Shown here in pieces: positions 15,591-21,374 of a DNA stretch of 41,689 bases (within the stretch, counting starts at the first letter, position 1; every line of letters starts with the position of its first letter). The translations under genes were made by a program, and so were the position numbers. The DNA is from a virus. The DNA lies in IMG/VR virus record IMGVR_UViG_3300025466_000083, positions 1 through 41,689 of that record, one strand, 5' to 3'. The notes below the pieces were generated by a model. That model made no database searches. It saw nothing but the letters and a program-made list of their open reading frames with translations, and was not told the DNA's origin.

Positions 15591-15980
15591 TTATATCGAT
15601 TTAAGCGCCTGTCTCAACTCCATCATTCGTTTTTTTACGTCTTCAGGCATTGGTGCAGCATTTTTGGTGTCGTTATCAAGCTTTTCGAGAATAGGGTCTC
15701 TGAAGTTGATATTGATCGTTACAGGAGTAGGAATCTCTGCTCCATCCCATCTTTCCTGGTTGATGTAGACCAAAGGAGCGGGAATAAAATCCCCGTTGCT
15801 TTTTTTCCACATATCCGTTGTTTTAACCCAAGTCAGATGGGCATGGATTTGTTTCCATTGCTTATCGAGTGCCTTTTTCTTCCATCTTTCTAAGCACTTT
15901 GACTTGCTAGCCTTCCGTGGAGAACTGGGCCAGAGTGCCCAAAACAACTCAAAACAATTCTTTTCAACGTTTTCGCTCAT
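15591..15980 (-). CDS. Replication-initiator-like protein (phage O-type C-terminal region)
   Basis: 129 aa from ATG at 15980 (AAGG 7 nt upstream); a longer open frame upstream is out of context with the neighbouring gene. CFELFWALWPSSPRKASKSK, then KCLERWKKKALDKQW and DFIPAPLVYINQERWDGAE, match the F-x-x-FW-x-x-P-x-K ... FIP-P-YIN-x-x-RW pattern at the C-terminus of many phage replication initiator/helicase-loader proteins. The N-terminal DNA-binding domain usual in those is absent. Location downstream of a Cro-like gene fits a lambdoid replication module. Confidence 0.6.
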   Translation of the reverse strand: MSENVEKNCFELFWALWPSSPRKASKSKCLERWKKKALDKQWKQIHAHLTWVKTTDMWKKSNGDFIPAPLVYINQERWDGAEIPTPVTININFRDPILEKLDNDTKNAAPMPEDVKKRMMELRQALKSI

Positions 15981-16158
15981 AAGTAGCCTTTGCATGTTGC
16001 CAATATTCAATAACTGCTCTTCTTCTTTCTTTTTGTTCTTCAGTCTTCCACCACAAATACGCCTCGAATGGGTTCTTAAATGAATCCCATTCTTCTTGCC
16101 AGAGTTTTTCCTGTTGGTGCAAGTGCGTACATATATGCCTATATTCAATTTCCGTCAT
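15964..16158 (-). CDS. Small charged/aromatic unknown protein
   Basis: 64 aa from ATG at 16158, MTEIEYRHICTHLHQQEKLW..., rich in Trp, Glu and Arg (EAYLWWKTEEQKERRRAVIE). Weak ribosome binding site, but it overlaps both neighbours, consistent with translational coupling. No family recognised. Confidence 0.55.
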   Translation of the reverse strand: MTEIEYRHICTHLHQQEKLWQEEWDSFKNPFEAYLWWKTEEQKERRRAVIEYWQHAKATYERKR

Positions 16159-16258
16159 TAGTAGTAACCCAGTAAACCAGAAATAGCGCCAATACGAACG
16201 CCACAAACCCACTAACGAACATTAAGCACGTTAGATAGTAGATAAAAATATCAAACAT
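16145..16258 (-). CDS. 37-aa single-span membrane microprotein
   Basis: Reads MFDIFIYYLTCLMFVSGFVA then FVLALFLVYWVTTNDGN. It is almost entirely one long hydrophobic helix with a short polar end. It starts 8 bases inside the cro-like gene's end and finishes 14 bases inside the next gene, exactly filling what would otherwise be an unexplained gap. The ribosome binding site is weak (AAGG adjoining ATG), so coupling from the upstream gene is assumed. Function unknown. Confidence 0.5.
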   Translation of the reverse strand: MFDIFIYYLTCLMFVSGFVAFVLALFLVYWVTTNDGN

Positions 16259-16433
16259 CCTTGTGAATAGGTGGGGGTGCAAACCAATCAGGGCGCAATT
16301 CCCTCAATTGGTACAGGCGCAACTCAGGAATCTTTCCTGTCTTTGCCCATTTATAGACTGCTGGGGGCTTTATCTTCAGCATTTGGCTGATTTGATAAAG
16401 GGTGGCTTTGGTTTTTAAGGTTTCAATGTTCAT
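16251..16433 (-). CDS. cro: Cro-like helix-turn-helix regulator, apparently leaderless
   Basis: 60 aa. ATLYQISQMLKIKPPAVYKW at residues 10-29 is a helix-turn-helix of the Cro (P22-type) kind, followed by AKTGKIPELRLYQLRELRPDW. It is the first leftward gene of the early region and would repress its own and the divergent promoter. ATG at 16433 is the only usable start before an in-frame stop, and it lies only 6 nt past a near-consensus -10 box, so transcription should begin at or near the A of ATG, without a ribosome binding site. No CI partner gene is seen. Confidence 0.75.
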   Translation of the reverse strand: MNIETLKTKATLYQISQMLKIKPPAVYKWAKTGKIPELRLYQLRELRPDWFAPPPIHKDV

Positions 16434-16439
16434 TCGGTT

Positions 16440-16468
16440 ATAATAACTTAGAACCTATAGAATGTAAA
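16440..16468 (-). promoter_or_regulatory. Leftward early promoter (TTTACA-N17-TATTAT)
   Basis: On the minus strand TTTACA (plus 16463-16468) and TATTAT (plus 16440-16445) are separated by exactly 17 nt, 10 of 12 consensus bases. The predicted start of transcription falls on the cro-like ATG. Confidence 0.7.
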
Positions 16469-16538
16469 TAACCTAGTAAACCTTGGGGATATAATTTAGG
16501 TTGTTGACAATGTTTAATTAACTTTGGTAGACTAACCT
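16452..16538. promoter_or_regulatory. Iterated AACCTA half-sites, candidate Cro operators
   Basis: AACCTA occurs at 16452 and 16470, AACCTT at 16479, the inverse TAGGTT at 16497 and AACCTC at 16534. The 16452/16470 and 16479/16497 spacings are both 18. They overlap both divergent promoters, as Cro operators would. Confidence 0.5.
16504..16533 (+). promoter_or_regulatory. Rightward early promoter (TTGACA-N18-TAGACT)
   Basis: Perfect -35 TTGACA at 16504-16509, an 18-nt spacer and TAGACT at 16528-16533. It is followed by an AAGGGG ribosome binding site and ATG at 16561. It drives the small-protein and recombination operon. Confidence 0.75.
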
Positions 16539-16560
16539 CACTTTAACAAAAGGGGTCGAT

Positions 16561-16734
16561 ATGAAAGAAGTTGATTTCAAATCTTTGCAAATACAAAAGG
16601 GTGGCTTTGGTGATTCTGCTGATGCTTACATCATTTCTGGTTTCTATACCGATGGTACTGAAATCGAAGATGAGGTTCTCGAGCGCTTGACCAATGAGTG
16701 TGATGTAGACCAGATGCTTTTTGATCGGGCTTGA
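16561..16734 (+). CDS. First rightward early protein, 57 aa, unknown
   Basis: MKEVDFKSLQIQKGGFGDS..., acidic, with ADAYIISGFYTDGTEIEDEV. Excellent AAGGGG site 5 nt before ATG and the first gene after the rightward promoter, which is the usual place for a host-takeover or anti-host protein. No motif recognised; the role is inference from position only. Confidence 0.75.
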   Translation: MKEVDFKSLQIQKGGFGDSADAYIISGFYTDGTEIEDEVLERLTNECDVDQMLFDRA

Positions 16735-16735
16735 T

Positions 16736-16960
16736 ATGTTGTTCAAAGCAGTTGCAAAGTATTTTCCACCTGGCGCGATTCATTCGATGCCAGTTGGTTA
16801 TGGCGAGGGCGATACCTGGTTGGTAGCGCTTGTGGAGTGTTTTAAAGACATCAACTATCTTGATGATGCCGACAATAAACACAAGGATAAGTATTGTGAG
16901 ATTATTATTAATTTACACGATCAAGTAGCAAGAATCCCAGTTGAATGGTTAAGGAACTAA
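16736..16960 (+). CDS. Unknown early protein, 74 aa
   Basis: ATG at 16736, one base after the upstream stop; the earlier in-frame TTG at 16721 lies inside the previous gene. Sequence MLFKAVAKYFPPGAIHSMPV, then DTWLVALVECFKDINYLDDA, appears globular with several acidic residues. No family recognised. Confidence 0.65.
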   Translation: MLFKAVAKYFPPGAIHSMPVGYGEGDTWLVALVECFKDINYLDDADNKHKDKYCEIIINLHDQVARIPVEWLRN

Positions 16961-16962
16961 AA

Positions 16963-17145
16963 ATGAAACTAAGCGAACTAATTGAAATCCAAGCCTCCAT
17001 GCGTGCTCTGCGCGATGGCGTTCTCAATGACTATGAGACCATGTCCAAGTTCAAAAAAGAGCTTCTAGACATTTCTAGGTGCATGGGGATGCTTTCTTAT
17101 GTGATAGAAACCAGAACTAGAGATATCGAGGTGGAAATTGAATAA
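16963..17145 (+). CDS. Small helical early protein, 60 aa
   Basis: MKLSELIEIQASMRALRDGV..., an amphipathic helical protein ending EVEIE. ATG 16963 is preferred to the in-frame ATG at 16945 because AAGGA lies 7 nt before it. The same junction string (AAGGAACTAAAAATGA) recurs before the 17317 gene. Function unknown. Confidence 0.65.
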   Translation: MKLSELIEIQASMRALRDGVLNDYETMSKFKKELLDISRCMGMLSYVIETRTRDIEVEIE

Positions 17146-17314
17146 CACAAGCTCACCCGATGAGCCTGCCAAGGTTCTGTTTACAAAAGACGAAGAAATC
17201 ATTCAGAATCTTTTGCTGGGCAACAAGACTAAGTTCTATTTGAAGACTGGCACTTTGGTTATATATACAATCATGTTTATTTGCGTGGCATTGATATTAG
17301 TTACAAGGAACTAA
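17138..17314 (+). CDS. 58-aa membrane protein with TTG start
   Basis: Starts at TTG 17138 with GAGG 6 nt upstream, overlapping the previous gene's end. Soluble N-terminus NNTSSPDEPAKVLFTKDEE, then one span (LVIYTIMFICVALILV) and a basic TRN end, that is, an N-out or N-in single-pass protein. It explains the 170-nt gap between its neighbours. No ATG option gives a credible product. Function unknown. Confidence 0.6.
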   Translation: MNNTSSPDEPAKVLFTKDEEIIQNLLLGNKTKFYLKTGTLVIYTIMFICVALILVTRN

Positions 17315-17316
17315 AA

Positions 17317-17520
17317 ATGAGTTTTACAAAGAGTTTTATCGAGAGTTACAGGGAGCAGAGCAATGACTCAATTTATTGTGGCCATTGCCTGACTCCCATC
17401 GTCTTCCAGAAAGAGTGCTGCGGACAACATTTGTTCGTTGAATTTGGTTCACTATCAGACCAGGATCAATTGAAGATCATTGAAGCTGAATGGGCGCACG
17501 CTTTTGGAGAGCACGCATGA
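17317..17520 (+). CDS. Small Cys-rich, zinc-ribbon-like protein
   Basis: 67 aa. CGHC at residues 21-24 and a KECCGQH cluster about 12 residues later could bind zinc. AAGGA lies 7 nt before ATG. It couples by ATGA to the Sak3 gene, suggesting a role in recombination or replication; unproven. Confidence 0.65.
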   Translation: MSFTKSFIESYREQSNDSIYCGHCLTPIVFQKECCGQHLFVEFGSLSDQDQLKIIEAEWAHAFGEHA

Positions 17521-18116
17521 TCAAAGACCTATTGAAGCTCAATGTCAATGAGCACACCGAAAAGAAGGGTAACCTTACTTATTTATCATGGGCTTGGGCA
17601 TGGGATTTAGCGCTTAAAGCAGACGAACAAGCGACATATAAAGTCGAAATGTTTGGCGACAAGTGCTACATGGATATCAATGGAACTGCGATGGTATTCG
17701 TTACTGTTACGATCTTTGGTAAACCCATGACTTGCCAGCTCCCTGTGATGGACTATAAGAACAAGGCCATTCTAAACCCCGATGCTTTTGCTATTAACAC
17801 CGCCATTATGCGTTGCATGACCAAGGCTCTGTCGTTGCATGGGCTTGGCTTATACATTTATTCAGGCGAAGACTTGCCCGAAGAAGGCGTTTCTAAGATC
17901 AAGCCGACTGATGGCGCTTTAGTTACTGATAAACAAAAATCAATGTTGCATGATGTGGCCACTTCAATAAGGGACCACTTCGAGCAAAACGACATCATAG
18001 GTGCAGTCGAAGAAGTATTGACTGTTACCGATGTGGAAGAGAAGACGTATCTCTGGAGTCTATTGGATTCTAAAATTCGTACAGCAATTAAAAATCAACT
18101 CAAGGAATCAAAATGA
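17517..18116 (+). CDS. Sak3-type single-strand annealing protein
   Basis: 199 aa. LTYLSWAWAWDLALKADEQA near residue 20, MVFVTVTIFGKPMTCQLPVM, and AINTAIMRCMTKALSLHGLG followed by LYIYSGEDLPE are the conserved blocks of the DUF1071/Sak3 annealing-protein family. These proteins anneal complementary single strands in phage recombination. Flanked by a possible zinc protein and an SSB-tailed protein, both coupled by ATGA. The C-terminal 60 residues are variable helix, perhaps an interaction tail. Confidence 0.88.
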   Translation: MIKDLLKLNVNEHTEKKGNLTYLSWAWAWDLALKADEQATYKVEMFGDKCYMDINGTAMVFVTVTIFGKPMTCQLPVMDYKNKAILNPDAFAINTAIMRCMTKALSLHGLGLYIYSGEDLPEEGVSKIKPTDGALVTDKQKSMLHDVATSIRDHFEQNDIIGAVEEVLTVTDVEEKTYLWSLLDSKIRTAIKNQLKESK

Positions 18117-18358
18117 CTACATACGACAACACTAACTCAGGCACATTGTTCAAGAACGACAAGAAATCAAAAGATACTGATCCAGCATACAAAGGCCAGA
18201 TCAATGTCGAGGGCAAAGAATATTGGATGTCATCATGGATCAAGACCAGCAAACAAGGTTCTAGCTTTATGAGCATTAAGTTGACCGCCAAAGACCGCCA
18301 GATCAGCGAGCCAACTCGCAAAGCTGCCGATTTGCCTGACGAAGATTTACCATTTTAA
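18113..18358 (+). CDS. SSB-like small protein with DLPF acidic tip
   Basis: 81 aa. A short beta-rich body (YKGQINVEGKEYWMSSWIK; QGSSFMSIKLTAKDRQ) ends in AADLPDEDLPF. That end closely mimics the DDDIPF tip with which bacterial SSB recruits partner proteins. It follows the annealing-protein gene directly (ATGA). Likely binds ssDNA or competes for SSB partners; the fold is not certain. Confidence 0.65.
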   Translation: MTTYDNTNSGTLFKNDKKSKDTDPAYKGQINVEGKEYWMSSWIKTSKQGSSFMSIKLTAKDRQISEPTRKAADLPDEDLPF

Positions 18359-18367
18359 GGTGCCAAA

Positions 18368-18553
18368 ATGAAACCCAAGTCTATCGCTGTGCTCGATATG
18401 TGTATTGACAATGGAATTGAATCAGGGTGGAGAGCTGCTCATAAGTATGATGACAACCCTCCTGACAACCGAATCAAAGAAGCCATCAGGGACGCATTGG
18501 CCTACCAATTCTATGAATGGTTTGACTTTGAAGGCAAAAACGATGACAAGTAG
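18368..18553 (+). CDS. Small unknown early protein, 61 aa
   Basis: MKPKSIAVLDMCIDNGIESG..., with WRAAHKYDDNPPDNRIKEAI and a charged C-terminus. AAGG lies 7 nt before ATG. Overlaps the next gene by 11 bases. A family of similar short phage proteins exists but its function is unknown to me. Confidence 0.65.
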   Translation: MKPKSIAVLDMCIDNGIESGWRAAHKYDDNPPDNRIKEAIRDALAYQFYEWFDFEGKNDDK

Positions 18554-18725
18554 AGTCAGAAAAAAGCGCATCACAATTGATGTGGTGGAAGACATAGACA
18601 AAATCAGAGACAAGATCGAGGAAGAAACGGGGGTGTGCATGACTTATGTGCAAACCTTCGACTTCCTTATTCATTTCTACATGCGCCATTGCAATGAACC
18701 AAAAACAAGATGGGTGGGTTTATGA
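18543..18725 (+). CDS. Small protein ending in WVGL
   Basis: 60 aa from ATG 18543; the longer frame back to 18405 only shadows the upstream gene. TSRVRKKRITIDVVEDIDKI then KIEEETGVCMTYVQTFDFLI resembles a short ribbon-helix-helix-type regulator (basic strand then helices), at low certainty. It terminates TRWVGL, the same string that precedes Thr in the next proteins, and couples by ATGA. Confidence 0.55.
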   Translation: MTSRVRKKRITIDVVEDIDKIRDKIEEETGVCMTYVQTFDFLIHFYMRHCNEPKTRWVGL

Positions 18726-19039
18726 CTAAAGACGAAATCATAGAGATTGCCAATAAGGTCAAGTTACCGCACGATTATGTCAATGGCGAGCCAATGTGGT
18801 TAGATAAACTAGAAGAGTTTGCCAAACTAATAGCAGAGCGTGAGGCGTGTGCTGAATGCGGTGTGGGTGGTGGACATGCGCTCTATTGCGTGGCTTGTGC
18901 TGAAAAGCATGTAAAGCGAAAATGGGTAGGATTGACCGACAAAGAACAAATGGCAATTGCTTATAGCGATATAAATTGTTGGGATTGGGGGCTTTTATTG
19001 GATGCAACTGAAGCCAAACTAAAGGAGAAAAACACATGA
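18722..19039 (+). CDS. Zinc-ribbon and WVGLT-motif phage protein
   Basis: 105 aa. N-terminal helix MTKDEIIEIANKVKLPHDYV, then EFAKLIAEREACAECGVGGG with a following YCVACAEKH, giving a CxxC...CxxC zinc ribbon, then KWVGLTDKEQMAIA, a short motif common in phage accessory proteins. It ends KLKEKNT like the 19097 protein. The 87-bp repeat starts in its last codons. Confidence 0.7.
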   Translation: MTKDEIIEIANKVKLPHDYVNGEPMWLDKLEEFAKLIAEREACAECGVGGGHALYCVACAEKHVKRKWVGLTDKEQMAIAYSDINCWDWGLLLDATEAKLKEKNT

Positions 19040-19100
19040 CCCCTACTCAAATGGGGGGTACGCGTATACATAAATATAGTTCAAGGAGAAGAACACATGA
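19014..19100 (+). repeat. 87-bp perfect direct repeat, copy 1
   Basis: Identical to 19587-19673 (offset 573). Covers the last codons and stop of the upstream gene, an AAAGGAG site, a 22-codon mini-ORF, an ACCCC/GGGGT hairpin, AAGGAG and the ATGA of the next gene. Confidence 0.97.
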
Positions 19101-19104
19101 ATAG
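19036..19104 (+). CDS. 22-aa mini-ORF in duplicated junction, copy 1
   Basis: MTPTQMGGTRIHKYSSRRRT then HE. ATGA-coupled to the upstream stop, with AGGAG 8 nt before ATG. It overlaps the next gene's ATG in another frame. Could be a leader peptide controlling the next gene or a non-functional by-product of the duplication. Confidence 0.3.
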   Translation: MTPTQMGGTRIHKYSSRRRTHE

Positions 19105-19612
19105 AACTGTTTGCCCCAATGGGATGGTTGATACTTGTTGCGAAAACTACGATAACTGCACTCTTTCTTACTACGATAAAGATGCGGAAATCAAACGGCT
19201 TAACGAGAAGATCGAGTTTCTTGCACGCACCAATATGTTGTACAGCGATTGGGAGCATCGGGAAACGCAGGTGACTAGCGAATTAATTCGCAAAGGTATT
19301 GAAGAACACAAAATCAATATTGAGTTACGAGCAGAGATTGAACGCCTCAAACAACGCACATGGGTAGGACTGACTGAACTAGACTGCGTAGGTTGGTTTG
19401 GCTATGACACGGGAGTTGGCGCTTGGTTTGAAACAAACAAAGGTGATGATGACTCTATTCCGTTATACAAAGAACCACCACAGCGTGAATGGGTAGGACT
19501 GACAGAAGAAGATTTAAAACCAATATGTGATGAATGGCGAATTGTTTATGGCGCATGGATGGACGACTTTGCCAGAGACATTGAATCCAAACTAAAGGAG
19601 AAAAACACATGA
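19097..19612 (+). CDS. Coiled-coil protein with two WVGLT motifs
   Basis: 171 aa. Starts NRTVCPNGMVDTCCENYDNC, a Cys-rich head with four Cys, followed by a coiled coil (KDAEIKRLNEKIEFLARTN; INIELRAEIERLKQRT). TWVGLTELDCVGW and EWVGLTEEDLKPI come next, ending KLKEKNT. It has the look of a mosaic accessory protein built by motif duplication. Preceded by AAGGAG inside the 87-bp repeat. Function unknown. Confidence 0.65.
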   Translation: MNRTVCPNGMVDTCCENYDNCTLSYYDKDAEIKRLNEKIEFLARTNMLYSDWEHRETQVTSELIRKGIEEHKINIELRAEIERLKQRTWVGLTELDCVGWFGYDTGVGAWFETNKGDDDSIPLYKEPPQREWVGLTEEDLKPICDEWRIVYGAWMDDFARDIESKLKEKNT

Positions 19613-19673
19613 CCCCTACTCAAATGGGGGGTACGCGTATACATAAATATAGTTCAAGGAGAAGAACACATGA
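19587..19673 (+). repeat. 87-bp perfect direct repeat, copy 2
   Basis: Identical to 19014-19100, bridging the 19097 and 19670 genes in the same way as copy 1. Zero differences in 87 bases, against visible divergence in the flanking genes, indicates recent duplication or gene conversion. Confidence 0.97.
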
Positions 19674-19677
19674 CTGA
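19609..19677 (+). CDS. 22-aa mini-ORF in duplicated junction, copy 2
   Basis: Same peptide as copy 1 except the last residue (Asp for Glu), because the flanking sequence differs only after the repeat. Same ribosome binding site and the same overlap with the next ATG. Confidence 0.3.
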   Translation: MTPTQMGGTRIHKYSSRRRTHD

Positions 19678-19999
19678 AGACATTGATCCAATCAAAGCAA
19701 TTGATTTCATAGCAAGGGAATCAAAGAACTATGCCCAGGCTTATGCCGATGCCAATCACCTTGAGCGCTTCCTGAAAACTATTAAATCTCAGTTGATGAA
19801 TGATGAAGCTGGAACCTTGGGAGCAAAAGAAGCTTATGCTTATGCCCATCCAAGGTATGTAGAGATGCTGGAAGCCCTTAAGACCGCTGAAATGAACAAA
19901 GAGCACCTCAAGTACATGTTGGACGCTGCGAAGCTAAAGGTTGAGGTTTGGAAGGTTTTAGAGTACAACAGACGGGTAGAAATAAAGAACCAAATGTAA
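19670..19999 (+). CDS. Conserved helical phage protein of recombination module
   Basis: 109 aa. Long charged helices: AIDFIARESKNYAQAYADAN, then LERFLKTIKSQLMN, KYMLDAAKLKVEVWKVLEYN, ending RRVEIKNQM. Such coiled-coil proteins are regular neighbours of phage annealing proteins and nucleases; their exact role is unknown to me. Translation probably uses AAGGAG in the 87-bp repeat. Its stop overlaps the next start (TAATG). Confidence 0.7.
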   Translation: MTEDIDPIKAIDFIARESKNYAQAYADANHLERFLKTIKSQLMNDEAGTLGAKEAYAYAHPRYVEMLEALKTAEMNKEHLKYMLDAAKLKVEVWKVLEYNRRVEIKNQM

Positions 20000-20274
20000 T
20001 GCACTCTAAAAACAAAAAAGCCATGACTTCCCTTGAACGGGAGCATGTCGGTAGGATTAAGGAAATGGCCTGTATTGTCTGCGAGCAATCAGGCCCATCC
20101 GAAGCGCATGAAATCGACCAGGGCGAATGGTTTACTAGTCTACCCTTATGCGTTGATTGCCATCGGGGGGCTATAAATGGCATCCACGGGCAGAAACGCA
20201 TGTGGAATATACATAAACTTGATGAACTAAAAGCGTTAAACTTAACACTTCAGAAAATATTTGAGGAGCGATAA
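19999..20274 (+). CDS. Ref-like RecA-dependent nuclease (HNH-type)
   Basis: 91 aa from ATG 19999. CIVCEQSGPSEAHEIDQGEW, then LPLCVDCHRGAINGIHGQKR, gives CxxC...H-E-I...CxxCH with downstream NGIHG. This is the pattern of the short Ref/RecA-dependent-nuclease family of zinc-HNH proteins. Ref from phage P1 cuts DNA at RecA displacement loops. Placement beside the Sak3-type annealing and SSB-like genes supports a recombination role. NinG-like HNH proteins are the alternative. Confidence 0.7.
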   Translation: MHSKNKKAMTSLEREHVGRIKEMACIVCEQSGPSEAHEIDQGEWFTSLPLCVDCHRGAINGIHGQKRMWNIHKLDELKALNLTLQKIFEER

Positions 20275-20275
20275 T

Positions 20276-20632
20276 ATGGACCCAGTTGGCGAATTCCTGT
20301 TAACGATGCTTCATGGCGTTACAAACGTCCATTTATTGCATTGGCAAGAGAAAAACGGCTTTAAACATCGTGTTTTGGGTAAATTCTACGAACTATTGTC
20401 AGACCAAGTTGACGAACTTGCAGAAGCAATAATGGGGGGTTATAACACCGTCCCGCAGTTTCCTGTAGACTATTTCCATCCAGCTGCGACTGGCGAAGAA
20501 GAAGTGATGGCATTGAAGCAATATGTCGAGGAAAACAGAAACAAATTGCCCCAAGATTCTGCCATTCAGACATTGGTCGATGGAATTCAAACCCAAATTG
20601 ACAGAACTTTGTACTTGATCAGAAAGGATTAA
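20276..20632 (+). CDS. Ferritin-like (DUF5856-type) phage protein
   Basis: 118 aa from ATG 20276 (GAGGAG 7 nt upstream). LLTMLHGVTNVHLLHWQEKN, then HRVLGKFYELLSDQVDELAE and a final QTLVDGIQTQIDRTLYLI, give three or four amphipathic helices with H-W-x-x...H and D-E-L-x-E positions, as in Dps/ferritin-like four-helix bundles and the DUF5856 phage family. Metal binding is possible but unproven. Role in infection unknown. Confidence 0.65.
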   Translation: MDPVGEFLLTMLHGVTNVHLLHWQEKNGFKHRVLGKFYELLSDQVDELAEAIMGGYNTVPQFPVDYFHPAATGEEEVMALKQYVEENRNKLPQDSAIQTLVDGIQTQIDRTLYLIRKD

Positions 20633-20633
20633 T

Positions 20634-20792
20634 ATGAAACCTGGACTCTATGCCAATATCCACAAAAAGCAAGAACGGATCAAGAAGGAGAAAGCTGAGG
20701 GAAAACCTGTGGAAAAGATGAGGAAAGTTGGTTCCAAGGGCGCTCCAACTGCCCAAGCATTCAAAAACTCAGCGAAAACGGCCAAGAAATGA
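20634..20792 (+). CDS. 52-aa basic conserved phage protein
   Basis: MKPGLYANIHKKQERIKKEK... with KMRKVGSKGAPTAQAFKNSA and an AKTAKK end. This Lys-rich KPGLYANI...KGAPT pattern is familiar from many environmental phages, without known function; virion DNA binding is a guess. Has AAAGGA 7 nt before ATG and overlaps the next gene (ATGA). Confidence 0.75.
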   Translation: MKPGLYANIHKKQERIKKEKAEGKPVEKMRKVGSKGAPTAQAFKNSAKTAKK

Positions 20793-21061
20793 AGAAGCAC
20801 GACAAGCCTATAGCCCACAAAACGACTGGTAAGGGCAAGACATACAACCCTACTGACAAAGGCGCTGGTATGACCGCCAAAGGCCGTGCAGAGTACAACA
20901 AAAAGAATGGATCACATTTAAAAGCACCTGCACCCAGCCCGAAGACTGAAAAAGACAAGGGAAGAAAAGCATCATTTTGTGCCAGGATGGAAGGCGTTGT
21001 TAGAAATGCCAAGGGTCCAGCAGAAAGAGCAAAAGCAAGTCTAAGAAATTGGAAGTGCTAA
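20789..21061 (+). CDS. DUF6321-like basic conserved phage protein
   Basis: 90 aa, very basic. Pattern GKGKTYNPTDKGAGMTAKGR, then EYNKKNGSHLKAP, RKASFCARMEGV and ending RAKASLRNWKC. The SFCARM...NWKC end is characteristic of a widespread phage protein of unknown function. Probably a DNA-associated minor protein. It is the last gene of the rightward early operon. Confidence 0.75.
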   Translation: MKKHDKPIAHKTTGKGKTYNPTDKGAGMTAKGRAEYNKKNGSHLKAPAPSPKTEKDKGRKASFCARMEGVVRNAKGPAERAKASLRNWKC

Positions 21062-21374
21062 TTATTTACTTTTTGGATTTGCAAATTAGTTGAAAAATGA
21101 AGGGGGGGTCTAAATCGTTTTTTAGCGCGGAAATAGTTTTTTTATCGTTTTTTAGAAAAAAAACACAAAATCACACAAAATTACTCTAAAATGCCCCCCA
21201 ATATAGAGTAAAAGTACTATTTTGCATGGTACGATCGATTAAAACCGCTCACAATCGATTAAAAAAACAGGGTTAATACTTTGCCCTATGCTGCATAAAT
21301 AAACCGCTCCAAAGGGCTTAAAACGCGTTTAAATTAGGTTTATAAATACTAATGTAAACCATTAAATAGTAGGC
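21062..21374. other. AT-rich noncoding region with iterated sequences (ori candidate)
   Basis: No gene seen. Holds two ATCGTTTTTTAG copies (21114-21125, 21144-21155), two ATCGATTAAAA copies (21234-21244, 21254-21264), two AAACCGCTC copies (21242-21250, 21301-21309) and a perfect 8-bp inverted repeat TTACTCTA/TAGAGTAA (21181-21188, 21204-21211). The loop of that inverted repeat contains six C, and a run of seven G lies at 21102-21108. Iterons plus AT-rich tracts suggest a replication origin or regulatory site. Confidence 0.45.

Noticed and set aside
15552-16083. Plus-strand frames opposite the leftward replication genes
   Set aside because: Antisense shadows rich in Phe/Ser/Leu/His, with no ribosome binding sites.
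17172-17260. ATG frame at 17172 within the 17138 gene
   Set aside because: Only about 27 codons with atypical composition; the TTG frame gives a coherent membrane protein with a good ribosome binding site.
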